The notes: generated by a model not told the origin, from the letters alone. Shown: positions 46,210 through 55,084, counted from the first letter of the stretch. The stretch: 64,000 nt of DNA from Bacteroidales bacterium (GCA_017394765.1 JAFPXF010000031.1:1-64000); one strand, 5' to 3'. Made by a program: numbers and translations.

Positions 46210-47589
46210 ATGGCTGAAGACTTCCACCACGCACTGAAATTCAAATACGATCTCTGCATTGGCTGCGCCCACTGCACGGGTGTCTGCCCCACCGGGGCCA
46301 TCCACGTCGAGGACGGTCACCCGCACCTTAACCCCAACCGCTGCATCGACTGCGGCCGCTGCTACCAGGCATGTCCGGTCAACGCCATATACATCGAGCA
46401 AGACGACTTCCAGACTGTTTACGACTACAAATATCCCGTTCTGCTCCTTCCATCCATCTTCACGGCCCAATTTGAGGAGAAAATCAAGGAGAGGACCATC
46501 CTTTCCGCCATCTATCATCTTGGCTTCAAACACGTTTTCGAAGTTGAGAAGAGCGTCGATTTCATCAAGGAGGAGATGAAGAAGACCGTACACGAGAACA
46601 ACGGCTACAAACCGATCATTTCCACCTTCTGTCCCGCCATTGTTCGCCTCATCCAGGTGCGCTTTCCCGTGTTAGTACCCAATCTTTATATGGTGAAGCC
46701 ACCCCTTGACCTCACCGCTCTCTACATCAAAAAGTTGCTCACAGAGGAAGACGGGGTTCCTGCCGAGGATATCGGCATCTTCTATGTCGCACCTTGTGCT
46801 GCCAAGATTGCGGCCATCAAGAGCCCTGCCACAGAGGAGGAGTCTCCCGTGTCGGGTGTCATCAACATGAACTACCTCTACAGCAAGGTGATGCGCGTCA
46901 TCAAGCAAGGCGAGTACCAACTTTGCGAGGACTCCCGCATCCGTTATCACCGCCTCTCCAAGAGCAGCTTGAGCTTCACCCTCACGGGCGGCGAAATCAA
47001 TCTCCTCAAGGAGGGACGCAACCTCGCCATCGACGGCATCCATAATGTCTCCGATTTTCTTGAAAAGTTAGAGGACGAGGACATACAGGACATCGACTTC
47101 CTCGAGCTGCGCGCATGCGACGAAAGCTGCGCCGGCGGCATCCTCTGTGCCAACAACCGTTTCCTCATGGCCGAACGCCAGCGCAACCGCATGCAGAAAT
47201 CCCCGGAAGAAATCGATGCCGAAGACAATGACCTGCTCAACTATGTTGACTTTCTGGCGGACCATCGCCGCGTGCTTGGCACCGTGGAGCCGCGCTCCAT
47301 GGACAAAATGGATGACAACATGGCCGTGGCCATGAAGAAAATGCGCCGCGCCCTCGAAATCAACCAGAACCTGCCACAAGTCGATTGCCGTATCTGCGGC
47401 TACCAATCCTGCAAGGCACTCTCCGAAGCAGTGGTCAACAACCAGGCCGAGGTGGAACAGTGCGTCTTTGTCCAGAAGGCCATGGAACATGCCGAGAAGT
47501 TGACCCTTTCCGAATCCATCAAGACCACCACCAAGATTTGGGGCACCAAGAAAATCGACCCGGCGGTCATCAAAAATCTCAACTTGTAA
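46210..47589 (+). CDS. [FeFe]-hydrogenase-like iron-sulphur protein (sensory group)
   Basis: This 459-residue protein has two [4Fe-4S] ferredoxin motifs (Cys16, 19, 22, 26 and Cys45, 48, 51, 55), then a hydrogenase large-subunit domain. The four cysteines that could bind an H-cluster are present: Cys141 in FCPAIVRL, Cys196 in APCAAKIAA, and Cys303 and Cys307 in RACDESCAGG. The C-terminus has another Fe-S site (Cys393, 396, 401, 418 in DCRICGYQSC...EQC). There is no PAS domain. It resembles the sensory (group C/D) hydrogenases more than catalytic ones and follows the kinase gene after nine bases. Activity is uncertain. Confidence 0.85.
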   Translation: MAEDFHHALKFKYDLCIGCAHCTGVCPTGAIHVEDGHPHLNPNRCIDCGRCYQACPVNAIYIEQDDFQTVYDYKYPVLLLPSIFTAQFEEKIKERTILSAIYHLGFKHVFEVEKSVDFIKEEMKKTVHENNGYKPIISTFCPAIVRLIQVRFPVLVPNLYMVKPPLDLTALYIKKLLTEEDGVPAEDIGIFYVAPCAAKIAAIKSPATEEESPVSGVINMNYLYSKVMRVIKQGEYQLCEDSRIRYHRLSKSSLSFTLTGGEINLLKEGRNLAIDGIHNVSDFLEKLEDEDIQDIDFLELRACDESCAGGILCANNRFLMAERQRNRMQKSPEEIDAEDNDLLNYVDFLADHRRVLGTVEPRSMDKMDDNMAVAMKKMRRALEINQNLPQVDCRICGYQSCKALSEAVVNNQAEVEQCVFVQKAMEHAEKLTLSESIKTTTKIWGTKKIDPAVIKNLNL

Positions 47590-47601
47590 GGCAAGATCTA
47601 C

Positions 47602-48612
47602 ATGTTCGCCAACACTACTCTTCTGAACATTCCCTTTTTACACATACACCACTCCGCCGCCACCCATGACGGCGGTTTTTGGCATGCCTTGCCCTCGATT
47701 TTGGGCGATGTCGTAGTCAACACATTGGAGATTACCGTTTTGGTGCTCCTCATGATGGCCCTCATAGAGCTGGTCAACGTCTCCTCTTCTGGCCGTTGGA
47801 TGGCCAAGTTGCAACACAAGCCCTTTCTGCAGCTGGTGGTCTGCTGCCTGTTAGGCATCATCCCGGGCTGCGCAGGTGGCTTTGCGGTCGTGTCGCTCTA
47901 CACCCACGACCTGCTCTCGTTCGGTGCGTTGTTGGGCGGCATGGTCGCCACTTTCGGCGACGAAGCCTTCTTCCTCTTCGCGCAAAGCCCCAAATGGGGG
48001 GGAATTGTGACAGGAATCCTCTTCTCGCTTGGAATCATAGTCGGTTTGGCCGCCAACGGGTTGGTGCGGGAGAGAAGATACTTTATTCATAATCCAAAAT
48101 CCAAAGGAAGTCACGGGTTTGAGATCCATGACAACATAGATATAACAGAACAAGAACATCCGCACGAACATGAGGACGTGCGCAATCACACGACCTCTCC
48201 ACGCGGCTTCAAGGCGCGGGTGGGGCACTTCTTCGTGGAACACTTATGGAACCATGTGGTACGGCAACATTTTCTCACAGTCTTCCTTTGGTCGTTCGGA
48301 GTGTTACTATTCCTCAAGACGTTCGGTTACTTTCTCGACATCGACAGTCTGTTGCACACGCATATCTGGGCCAAGTATGTACTGTTGCTTGTTGCCGTGT
48401 TAGTGGGCCTCATTCCGGAATCGGGACCGCATTTGGTGTTCATCGTGATGTTCCTCGACGGCAGCATCCCCTTCGGGGTGCTGTTGGCCAACTGCATCGC
48501 GCAGAACGGCCATGCGGGGCTGCCGCTGTTGGCCCAGTCGCGCCGCGATTTCCTACTGATGAAATCCGTCACAGCAATCGTGGGGCTGGCCTGCGGGACG
48601 CTGTTTATTTGA
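47602..48612 (+). CDS. Putative manganese transporter (ArsP_2-like membrane protein)
   Basis: This 336-residue membrane protein has about eight hydrophobic helices in two groups, separated by a hydrophilic, histidine-rich loop (ITEQEHPHEHEDVRNHT) that could bind metal. The repeats GIIPGCAGGFAVVSLYTHDLLSFGALLGGMVATFGDEAFFLFA and LVGLIPESGPHLVFIVMFLDGSIPFGVLLANCIAQNGHAGLPLLAQS match the family named putative manganese transporter in Bacteroidetes. It follows the hydrogenase-like gene by 12 bases and may share its transcript. Confidence 0.72.
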   Translation: MFANTTLLNIPFLHIHHSAATHDGGFWHALPSILGDVVVNTLEITVLVLLMMALIELVNVSSSGRWMAKLQHKPFLQLVVCCLLGIIPGCAGGFAVVSLYTHDLLSFGALLGGMVATFGDEAFFLFAQSPKWGGIVTGILFSLGIIVGLAANGLVRERRYFIHNPKSKGSHGFEIHDNIDITEQEHPHEHEDVRNHTTSPRGFKARVGHFFVEHLWNHVVRQHFLTVFLWSFGVLLFLKTFGYFLDIDSLLHTHIWAKYVLLLVAVLVGLIPESGPHLVFIVMFLDGSIPFGVLLANCIAQNGHAGLPLLAQSRRDFLLMKSVTAIVGLACGTLFI

Positions 48613-48646
48613 GGATTATACAATCATGCTATTATACCTATAAACT

Positions 48647-49288
48647 ATGGCTGACAATTATTTAGAGTCCAAGATGGAAAAGCTGAGGGAAACGGGGCAA
48701 AAGAGGCCTGCTGCCAAGCACACACGCTCCCTTGAAACACTTTTAACCCTCAACCGCAGTTATCGCGGTTACGACAAAAAGGTTGTCGTGGGACGCAGCA
48801 CATTGGAGAAGATTGTGACAGTGAACACAAAGATTCCGTCTGCAAAGAACCAGCAGGTGCTGCGATTCAAATTAATCACCCGCGACAGCGGTGCCGACAA
48901 GGTGCTGCAAAACATCAAGCTCGGAGGGATGCTGCCGGAACTGCATCTTCCTTGCCCCGGCACGGAGCCGGAAGCCTTCATCATCATCTGCAGCACTGTA
49001 CCGGAAAGCAAACTCGTGGACATCGACTTAGGCATCGCGGCACAGAGCATGCTGCTGCGTGCCGTGGACTTAGGACTCAACGGCCTCATGATCGGGGCCT
49101 TCAACAAGGCTGTCCTGAAACAAGAATTCGCATTGGAAATGGAGCCGTTACTCATCCTCGCCATCGGCAAGGGCACGGAGGAGATACGACTCACAACCAT
49201 CCCGGAAGGCGAGAGTCACGCCTACTATCGAGAGAATGGCGTCCACTTCGTACCCAAGGTGCGCGTAGATGATTTGATTTTGCCTTAA
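48647..49288 (+). CDS. Nitroreductase-family flavoprotein
   Basis: This 213-residue FMN-dependent oxidoreductase is of the nitroreductase fold. Family segments are RSLETLLTLNRSYRGYDKKVV (with the FMN-contacting Arg), PSAKNQQVLRFKLI, DIDLGIAAQSMLLRAVDLGLNGLMIGAFNK and LLILAIGKGTEEIRLT. Such enzymes reduce quinones or nitro compounds with NAD(P)H, or act as dehydrogenases; the true substrate is not visible. It lies 34 bases after the transporter and ends overlapping the convergent lipid-kinase gene by four bases. Confidence 0.82.
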   Translation: MADNYLESKMEKLRETGQKRPAAKHTRSLETLLTLNRSYRGYDKKVVVGRSTLEKIVTVNTKIPSAKNQQVLRFKLITRDSGADKVLQNIKLGGMLPELHLPCPGTEPEAFIIICSTVPESKLVDIDLGIAAQSMLLRAVDLGLNGLMIGAFNKAVLKQEFALEMEPLLILAIGKGTEEIRLTTIPEGESHAYYRENGVHFVPKVRVDDLILP

Positions 49289-50244
49289 TCCATCTTGTTC
49301 GTCAACATCTGGAATGCTCCGGGAACCATGGTGATCTGATAGTCGCCGGTTTCCAGAAGTTCGCCCTCCACCTCGCCGCGATACAACCCAGCGACCTTCA
49401 GTGTCAGCTGATTAGTCCGAAACGACTTGACAAAGCCTTTCGATTTTTCAATGTGTCTTCCGGAAAACATGTACGGCATAAGGCTAAAGGCCTTTGCCTT
49501 GCTAATCTTGGGGATGACAACCACATGGAAACGTCCACTGTCGGGTTGCGCCTCAGGAGCCTGCCGTATGCCGCCGCCATTGTATTGGCATACACCGGCC
49601 ACCATCAGGAAAGTTTCACCCTGATATGCACTATCCGGGGAGACAATCTCCACAGGAGTGCTTTTGTAGCGGAAGATGGTGCGCAACAGGCTAAGGATAT
49701 AGACCGAGATGCCCATGAAATGTGGCTTGTTATAAACCGTGTCGTAGATCACCTCGGCATCGAATCCGAAACCTGCGATATTGACAAAATAGCGTGTGGC
49801 CACAGGCGCATTCTCGCGAAGAGTTTGCACTTTTCCAATATCATGGCGCATAAACCGGCCCCGGAGGAACATTTCGACACACTTGTCGATCTTCTTGGGA
49901 TAATTATGGGTGCGGGCCCAGTCGTTGCCACGACCAAGCGGCATCACGGCCAGACAGAGGTCTCGCACGTCAACACCGGATTCCATAATGCCATTGACCA
50001 CCTCGTTGACGGTGCCGTCGCCGCCGATGACCATCAAATGGCGACACCCCTCGGTACAGAGGCGTCTGGCGTTTTCGCGGCAGGTAGCTTCGGCATCAGC
50101 CTCGTGCAGGACAAACCGAACACCCGCCGCACCGAACCGGGAAGAGAGCATGTCCCATTGGTTCATGCTCTTTTCTTCGCAGGCGTGAGGATTAGCGACA
50201 ATATGCCAAATGTGGTCAAGAACGGATAGAGTTTGAATAGACAT
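49285..50244 (-). CDS. Diacylglycerol/lipid kinase of the YegS/DgkB type
   Basis: This 319-residue cytoplasmic lipid kinase has the nucleotide motif GGDGTVNEVVNGIM, followed by MPLGRGNDWARTH and the SQNIAGFGFDA-like stretch YFVNIAGFGFDAEV. It phosphorylates diacylglycerol or a related lipid with ATP. The C-terminal beta domain (LTLKVAGLYRGEVEGELLETGDYQITMVPGAFQML) is complete. It lies past the terminator of the upstream Omp28-like gene and so probably has its own promoter, which I could not place. Confidence 0.85.
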   Translation of the reverse strand: MSIQTLSVLDHIWHIVANPHACEEKSMNQWDMLSSRFGAAGVRFVLHEADAEATCRENARRLCTEGCRHLMVIGGDGTVNEVVNGIMESGVDVRDLCLAVMPLGRGNDWARTHNYPKKIDKCVEMFLRGRFMRHDIGKVQTLRENAPVATRYFVNIAGFGFDAEVIYDTVYNKPHFMGISVYILSLLRTIFRYKSTPVEIVSPDSAYQGETFLMVAGVCQYNGGGIRQAPEAQPDSGRFHVVVIPKISKAKAFSLMPYMFSGRHIEKSKGFVKSFRTNQLTLKVAGLYRGEVEGELLETGDYQITMVPGAFQMLTNKMD

Positions 50245-50263
50245 AGATGATAAAATAGAAAGA

Positions 50264-50297
50264 AAAAGACGTCAAGCGCTTGCCTGACGTCTTTCCG
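50264..50297 (-). terminator. Intrinsic terminator of the Omp28-like gene
   Basis: The stem AAGACGTCA/TGACGTCTT around a ten-base loop is followed by TTTCTTTC on the minus strand. It lies just past the stop codon of the gene at 50314. Confidence 0.8.
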
Positions 50298-50313
50298 ATA
50301 CATTTTAAAAATG

Positions 50314-52014
50314 TTAGTTCTTGGCTATTCTACAGGAGCGAACCCCCTCGTCCGTTGTCACACGGAGAATATACATTCCGGAAGCGAGGCCACTGACTGC
50401 GATTTCATGGACATTGCCACTCTCAACAGCCACTCTTTGGCCTTGGAGATTAAAGACTTCCACCATTTGGACATTGTCCATGCCGGAAATATGCACCATG
50501 TTGTTGGCAGGATTGGGATAAACGACCATTTCGTTGTCATTTTCAACATCCGCAATTCCCACGGAGGTGAATTTGATCATGCTGTTGCTCTCACTGGTGA
50601 AACCACTTCCCGCGATGCTGAACAACATATTGTTATTGGCATCGTAAACCCGGATATAACCACCGCTGATGCCATCGCCGTAGGAGTCGAGCACTTGCAG
50701 ACGATAACAGCCTAATTCCGTTGGGTTAAAGGGGAATTCATTCACGGCGCTGTTGGTGAAATTGCTGCTCTGTTGCACAACGTTGCCATTGGGTCCATAA
50801 ATCTTATAGGAAGTCTCACTGGCATAAGAGTCGGTTTTGATTTTGATGGTCATTGCACCGTCAGATGCTGCCAAATATTTCTTGACAGCCACTGTGAGCT
50901 GTGCTCCATCGTAGGCCTGACCGTTCACTCCGGTAATACGAGCCTTGACCTGCTGATTCACATTCGTGTTCACATAAAGAACAGGCAAATTTATGTCCTC
51001 ATTCTCAGAGGGAGCAATATTACCCGTCCAGTTGAAGGTCATGGGGGTGCCGTTTGCGACGGAATATTCCATCGTCAAAGAAGTAATGGCATCGGAACCC
51101 GCATTAAGCACATTGGCGCGCACCGTGGCTTCGTTGTTGCATTCATTCGCGGTGGTGTTGGACAAGCTGTAAAGACGCGGGTAAAGGGCGGGCAGGTTGA
51201 CATTGGTAATCTCGGCCTCGCAGCCGGTGAGGATTTCCTGGTGTCCTTGGGCCACAAACACAATGAAATGGAGGTCTTCGATGGGGGCAGGAATGGGATT
51301 GGGAGAGCCCATGGTTGACGGGATAGTGTAGGTATAGGTCTTCTCCACGAAAGAGCCCTGGGTGGTGGTGGTGATTTCCTCACCCCACTGTCCGGTGATG
51401 AGGTGGCGCAACATGTGCATGTGACGGTATTGGTTGCCCACAACTTGATCCGGATTCAAGCTCATACCGACTTGGCTTCCCAAGACATTGTCTTGAATGA
51501 TGGCCACGTTGAGCATATTGGTGGGATTGGCTTCATCTGCGGTGTAATAGAGCTGCACCGTCAGATTCAGTTCACGAGTCGTCCAGTCCAATGTGCCGCG
51601 GGCGGCGATGTTGACAGGTGAGGACGTGCTGAGAATCTGGTTGGCGGCGGAAGCCCAGTCGCCTCTGCTCAATGCGGTCGCACTGCCGGAGAAGACATGG
51701 CGGTTGACTGTGCCGGAGGGGTATCCTGTAAGTCCGGTCTGGTTGGCCAAGGCGTTGCCAAACTGTGTGGTGTAGGTGTTGTTGGCATAAGAGCCTGCGT
51801 GAACATTGATCAGACAGACATCTCCGGGATGCTGGGCCATGATTTGGTTGGCCACTTTGTGTCCATCGGGGCACCATGTACAGTTTATGCCCGTGTATTC
51901 CTCCAAGACAACTTTTTTGTTAGAGGGGGTGGTGGAAACGAATTGATCGGTCTGGGCAGGAAGCATAGTAACCGTAAGCAATCCAAGCAAAACAAAGGAT
52001 AAGATTTTTTTCAT
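50314..52014 (-). CDS. Omp28-like secreted protein with type IX sorting domain
   Basis: This is a 566-residue secreted protein with a signal peptide ending near MLPAQTDQF. The N-terminal third is an Omp28/thioredoxin-like domain with EYTGINCTWCPDGHKVANQI, a CXXC pair. Then follow Ig-like beta regions, and a type A C-terminal sorting domain with VVYPNPANNMVHISGMDNVQMVEVFNLQGQRV and the final ASGMYILRVTTDEGVRSCRIAKN. The type IX system encoded at 32-38 kb would export it. It has its own -7 element (52068-52075) and terminator. Confidence 0.88.
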   Translation of the reverse strand: MKKILSFVLLGLLTVTMLPAQTDQFVSTTPSNKKVVLEEYTGINCTWCPDGHKVANQIMAQHPGDVCLINVHAGSYANNTYTTQFGNALANQTGLTGYPSGTVNRHVFSGSATALSRGDWASAANQILSTSSPVNIAARGTLDWTTRELNLTVQLYYTADEANPTNMLNVAIIQDNVLGSQVGMSLNPDQVVGNQYRHMHMLRHLITGQWGEEITTTTQGSFVEKTYTYTIPSTMGSPNPIPAPIEDLHFIVFVAQGHQEILTGCEAEITNVNLPALYPRLYSLSNTTANECNNEATVRANVLNAGSDAITSLTMEYSVANGTPMTFNWTGNIAPSENEDINLPVLYVNTNVNQQVKARITGVNGQAYDGAQLTVAVKKYLAASDGAMTIKIKTDSYASETSYKIYGPNGNVVQQSSNFTNSAVNEFPFNPTELGCYRLQVLDSYGDGISGGYIRVYDANNNMLFSIAGSGFTSESNSMIKFTSVGIADVENDNEMVVYPNPANNMVHISGMDNVQMVEVFNLQGQRVAVESGNVHEIAVSGLASGMYILRVTTDEGVRSCRIAKN

Positions 52015-52067
52015 AGACTTTTTATTTTAGTAAAACTGTTTAATTATGTCCTGCAAAAATGCGAGCG

Positions 52068-52075
52068 CAAAGATA
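52068..52075 (-). promoter_or_regulatory. -7 element of the Omp28-like gene
   Basis: TATCTTTG on the minus strand, 54 bases before the start codon. Confidence 0.5.
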
Positions 52076-52141
52076 CAAAAAAGAATGTTGTAAAAACATC
52101 ATCTTTTTAAAAAAAATTAAAAAAAAGGATGGGACAACGGG

Positions 52142-52834
52142 CTACGCTTCGTCTTCCTTCAGCGAAGCCAAAGCCTTTTCCGCAGCGGCTTGTTCCGCCC
52201 TTTTCACAGAGCTTCCCTGCCCTTGCGTCCACTCTTTTCCATCAAGAGAAAGCACCACTCGGTAGTGCGGGTCCTTGCGAGAATCCAACGACTGGGTGGA
52301 GAAGGCCACCTTATGCCGGTTGTGTTGCGCCCAGATGAGAACACGGCTCTTGTAGTCGTCGTCTTCCACGAAAATGGCATTGATGTCGAGATGCGCCAAG
52401 AAGACATTGCGCAACACGATGTCGTATGTTTTTTTGAAACCCTGGTCGATGTAGATGGCGCCCACGACGGCCTCGAAAGCATTGCCGTTGGGCGTGTTGG
52501 AAGAGATATGGTTGTCCATACGCATCATCTCGGGCAACCCGAGTTTGCGTGCCAGGTTGTTGAGGCGGTTCCGGTTCACCAACTTGGAGCGCATGCGGGT
52601 AAGCACCCCTTCGTATTCAAGAGGGTATTTGTGATACAGGAAATCTGCGATGATTGCGCCTAAGATAGCGTCGCCGAGGTACTCGAGGCGCTCGTTGTTC
52701 AAGCGGCCTCCGACCACATCGGTGGAGGAGGCGGACTTGTGGGTGAGGGCGATGCGGAAGGGCTCAACATTGCGCACACGAAAGCCGAAAATATTCCGGA
52801 AGTAACGCTTGATTTCCCTGTCCGAGTGCTCCAT
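52142..52834 (-). CDS. rnc: Ribonuclease III
   Basis: This double-strand-specific endoribonuclease acts in rRNA and mRNA processing. The 230-residue protein has the signature ERLEYLGDAILGAIIADFLY near 47-66 with metal-binding Glu and Asp, and the second acidic cluster in NAFEAVVGAIYIDQG. The C-terminal dsRNA-binding domain runs from about residue 160 to EQAAAEKALASL. It follows fabF after three bases, the usual order acpP-fabF-rnc in Bacteroidetes. Confidence 0.95.
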   Translation of the reverse strand: MEHSDREIKRYFRNIFGFRVRNVEPFRIALTHKSASSTDVVGGRLNNERLEYLGDAILGAIIADFLYHKYPLEYEGVLTRMRSKLVNRNRLNNLARKLGLPEMMRMDNHISSNTPNGNAFEAVVGAIYIDQGFKKTYDIVLRNVFLAHLDINAIFVEDDDYKSRVLIWAQHNRHKVAFSTQSLDSRKDPHYRVVLSLDGKEWTQGQGSSVKRAEQAAAEKALASLKEDEA

Positions 52835-52837
52835 CTG

Positions 52838-54091
52838 TTATTGGTGATACTTTTTATACAACAATGTGACATTATGTCCGCCAAAGCCGAAGGAGTTGGA
52901 GATGGCAGCGTTGATCGCGCACTTGACGGGACCATGCGCGGCGAAATTCCAATCCTGGGGTATTTTGGGGTCAAGGTTGTCAAGGTTGATGGTGGGATGC
53001 ACCACACCGTCGCGCATGGACATCAGGATGGCGATGCTCTCCACAGCCGGGCCGGCGCCGAGCAGATGGCCGGTCATGGACTTGGTGGAGTTGAGCACCA
53101 TTTTGGAGACGTGTGAGCCAAACACCTCCTGCAGGGCAGCGCACTCGGCAATGTCGCCCAAAGGGGTGGAGGTGCCGTGCATGTTCACATAGTCGATCTC
53201 CTCCGGCTGGATGCCTGCATCCTGCAAAGAAAGCCGCATCGACATCACGGCTCCTGCACCGTGCGGGTCCGGAGCGGTGGCATTATAGGCATCTGCGGAC
53301 ATGCCGACCCCGCAAAGTTCCCCGTAAATTCGGGCATTGCGTGCCAGGGCATGGTCAAGTGTCTCGAGGATCAAGATGCCCGCACCCTCGCCGATGACGA
53401 AACCGTCGCGGTCCACGTCGAAAGGGCGCGAGGCATGTTGCGGGTCATCATTGCGGACGGAGAGGGCATGCATGGAGTTGAAGCCGCCCACGGCACCCTC
53501 CACCACAGCCGCTTCCGTGCCACCGGTGACAATCACGTCAACTTTGCCTAATTGCAGCATGTGCAGCGCATCGCCGATAGCGTTGCCCGCCGACGCACAA
53601 GCCGACGTGGTCACGTAATTGGGACCCTTGAAGCCGAAACGCAACGAGATGTAGCCCGACACCATGTCGGCCAAGACTTTCAAAAGCAAATAAGGGCTGA
53701 AACGAGGGTTGCGTCCGTTCTCCACAAACACGTTTGCGGTCTCCATCATGGAGGTGAAACCGCCCACGCCTGTGCCAAGAATGACCCCGACCCTGTCCTT
53801 GTCCACGGCCTCCAGATCCAAACCTGAATCTTGCAAAGCCTCCATGGTGGCAACCATGGCGTATTGCGCACACGGGTCCATCCGCTGCGCCTCCTTTCGG
53901 GGCAAATAATCAAGAATATCAAAACCCTTCAGCTCGCAGGCGAACCGGGTCTTGAATTTTTCAGCATCAAAACGGGTGATAGGACCTGCACCGGAAACGC
54001 CTTTCAGCAAGGCATCCCAATATGATTCCACAGTCAAACCCACCGGAGTGAGCGCGCCCAATCCGGTAATCACTACTCGTTTGAGGTCCAT
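52838..54091 (-). CDS. fabF: 3-oxoacyl-ACP synthase II (FabF)
   Basis: This is the housekeeping chain-elongating ketosynthase of fatty acid synthesis, 417 residues long, with Cys165 in TTSACASAGNAIG, histidines in YVNMHGTSTPLGD and SMTGHLLGAGPAVES, and the lysine in NSTKSMTGH. It lies between acpP (58-base gap) and rnc. It is longer and more canonical than the two ketosynthases of the polyene cluster. Confidence 0.95.
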   Translation of the reverse strand: MDLKRVVITGLGALTPVGLTVESYWDALLKGVSGAGPITRFDAEKFKTRFACELKGFDILDYLPRKEAQRMDPCAQYAMVATMEALQDSGLDLEAVDKDRVGVILGTGVGGFTSMMETANVFVENGRNPRFSPYLLLKVLADMVSGYISLRFGFKGPNYVTTSACASAGNAIGDALHMLQLGKVDVIVTGGTEAAVVEGAVGGFNSMHALSVRNDDPQHASRPFDVDRDGFVIGEGAGILILETLDHALARNARIYGELCGVGMSADAYNATAPDPHGAGAVMSMRLSLQDAGIQPEEIDYVNMHGTSTPLGDIAECAALQEVFGSHVSKMVLNSTKSMTGHLLGAGPAVESIAILMSMRDGVVHPTINLDNLDPKIPQDWNFAAHGPVKCAINAAISNSFGFGGHNVTLLYKKYHQ

Positions 54092-54149
54092 GTATCCGGC
54101 AAAGAGTATATATTAACATAATAGAAAGGGCGACAAACGCCCATTTCTA

Positions 54150-54392
54150 TTATGCTTCTTTCAGTTTGTTTTCAATATAAGAGACGGCGTCGCCCACGGT
54201 CTGGATTTTCTCGGCATCCTCATCAGGGATCTTGACTCCAAAAACGTTTTCAAATTCCATGATCAGCTCGACAGTGTCCAAAGAGTCGGCTCCGAGGTCG
54301 TTGGCAAAGCTCTTTTCAGGCGTTACTTCAGCGGCATCATAACTGAGTTTTTCCGCAATGATTGACTGTACTTTTTCTAAAATTTCTGACAT
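54150..54392 (-). CDS. acpP: Acyl carrier protein, fatty acid synthesis
   Basis: This is the 80-residue housekeeping ACP, with the carrier serine Ser37 in [14 protein letters not shown]. The C-terminus is complete ([15 protein letters not shown]). It is the first gene of acpP-fabF-rnc. Its -7 element (54417-54424) is part of a 24-base block identical to the one before the polyene-cluster ACP. Confidence 0.95.
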   Translation of the reverse strand: MSEILEKVQSIIAEKLSYDAAEVTPEKSFANDLGADSLDTVELIMEFENVFGVKIPDEDAEKIQTVGDAVSYIENKLKEA

Positions 54393-54401
54393 AGTAATTC
54401 A

Positions 54402-54425
54402 TTTTAAAATTGGCGGCAAAAATAC
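54402..54425 (-). promoter_or_regulatory. Promoter of acpP-fabF-rnc
   Basis: The minus strand has TATTTTTG (54417-54424) and then CCGCCAATTTTAAAA, leading within nine bases to the acpP start codon, so the leader is very short. The block is repeated at 20357-20380. Confidence 0.6.
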
Positions 54426-54688
54426 AATTTTTTTTTCAACGACAGGATTCTGAGAAAAAATAACCGATTTTATGGATCCGCACTCCACATAGGGAATTCT
54501 CATTTTTGTCATTCAAAACTCATTTTCTGCCGAAAAAGGGCTAATCCACCCCCCGAAAAACGGGTATGACGGCCTCTGAGACAGCGTGCCAACTTTTATA
54601 AATCAAAAAATATCATACTGTTTATCAAGATTTTATAATGAAAATTAAAAAAAATTCCAGAAATGTTTGTTTATTATCGAAAAAAAAG
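54426..54688. other. Intergenic stretch without a visible gene
   Basis: Together with the two flanking promoters this makes a 342-base gap. I see A/T-rich sequence, a minor CCCG-AAAAA-CGGG hairpin near 54556, and no reading frame or RNA that I can support. Confidence 0.5.
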
Positions 54689-54696
54689 TATTTTTG
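54689..54696 (+). promoter_or_regulatory. -7 element of the tRNA operon
   Basis: TATTTTTG, 38 bases before tRNA-Thr. Confidence 0.6.
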
Positions 54697-54734
54697 CGGC
54701 CTCAAAACAAGAGCGAGTTCTTTGACTTTGCAGT

Positions 54735-54807
54735 GCCGATATAGCTCAGTTGGTAGAGCAGCTGATTTGTAATCAGCCGGTCGTGGGTTCAAGTCCCTCT
54801 ATCGGCT
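54735..54807 (+). tRNA. tRNA-Thr (TGT)
   Basis: A full cloverleaf: acceptor GCCGATA pairs with TATCGGC, anticodon stem GCTGA/TCAGC with loop TTTGTAA (anticodon TGT), T arm GTGGGTTCAAGTCCCTC. CCA is not encoded. Confidence 0.96.
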
Positions 54808-54831
54808 CTTCGGCACCAAGAGAAACTAATT

Positions 54832-54913
54832 GGGAGAGTTCCAGAGCGGTCAAATGGGACAGACTGTAAATCTGCTGGCTAAGCCTTCGGAGGTTCGAAT
54901 CCTTCCTCTCCCA
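54832..54913 (+). tRNA. tRNA-Tyr (GTA)
   Basis: Acceptor GGGAGAG pairs with CTCTCCC. The anticodon loop is CTGTAAA (anticodon GTA), and the long variable arm typical of bacterial tRNA-Tyr is present (82 bases in all). It lies 24 bases after tRNA-Thr. Confidence 0.96.
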
Positions 54914-54927
54914 CTTCATTGTCCGCT

Positions 54928-55000
54928 GCGGAAGTAGCTCATTTGGTAGAGCGACAGCCTTCCAAGCTGTAGGTGGCGGGTTCGAGCCCCGTTTTCCGCT
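54928..55000 (+). tRNA. tRNA-Gly (TCC)
   Basis: Acceptor GCGGAAG pairs with TTTCCGC (one G-U), anticodon loop CTTCCAA (anticodon TCC), T arm GCGGGTTCGAGCCCCGT. It is the third tRNA of the transcript, 14 bases after tRNA-Tyr. Confidence 0.96.
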
Positions 55001-55047
55001 CACATTTTTCATATCATTATATTTAATTACATTTTGTTTTGCTCCGA

Positions 55048-55075
55048 GATGCGCCTTATGACGCATCTTTTTTTT
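55048..55075 (+). terminator. Intrinsic terminator of the tRNA operon
   Basis: The stem GATGCG/CGCATC with an eight-base loop is followed by eight T. The T-run runs into the -7 element of murD (TATCTTTG at 55077-55084), the same terminator-promoter overlap as at 38327-38365. Confidence 0.8.
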
Positions 55076-55076
55076 G

Positions 55077-55084
55077 TATCTTTG
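55077..55084 (+). promoter_or_regulatory. -7 element of the MurD-type gene
   Basis: TATCTTTG, 20 bases before the ATG at 55105. It lies within a longer reading frame and supports the shorter start. Confidence 0.55.
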
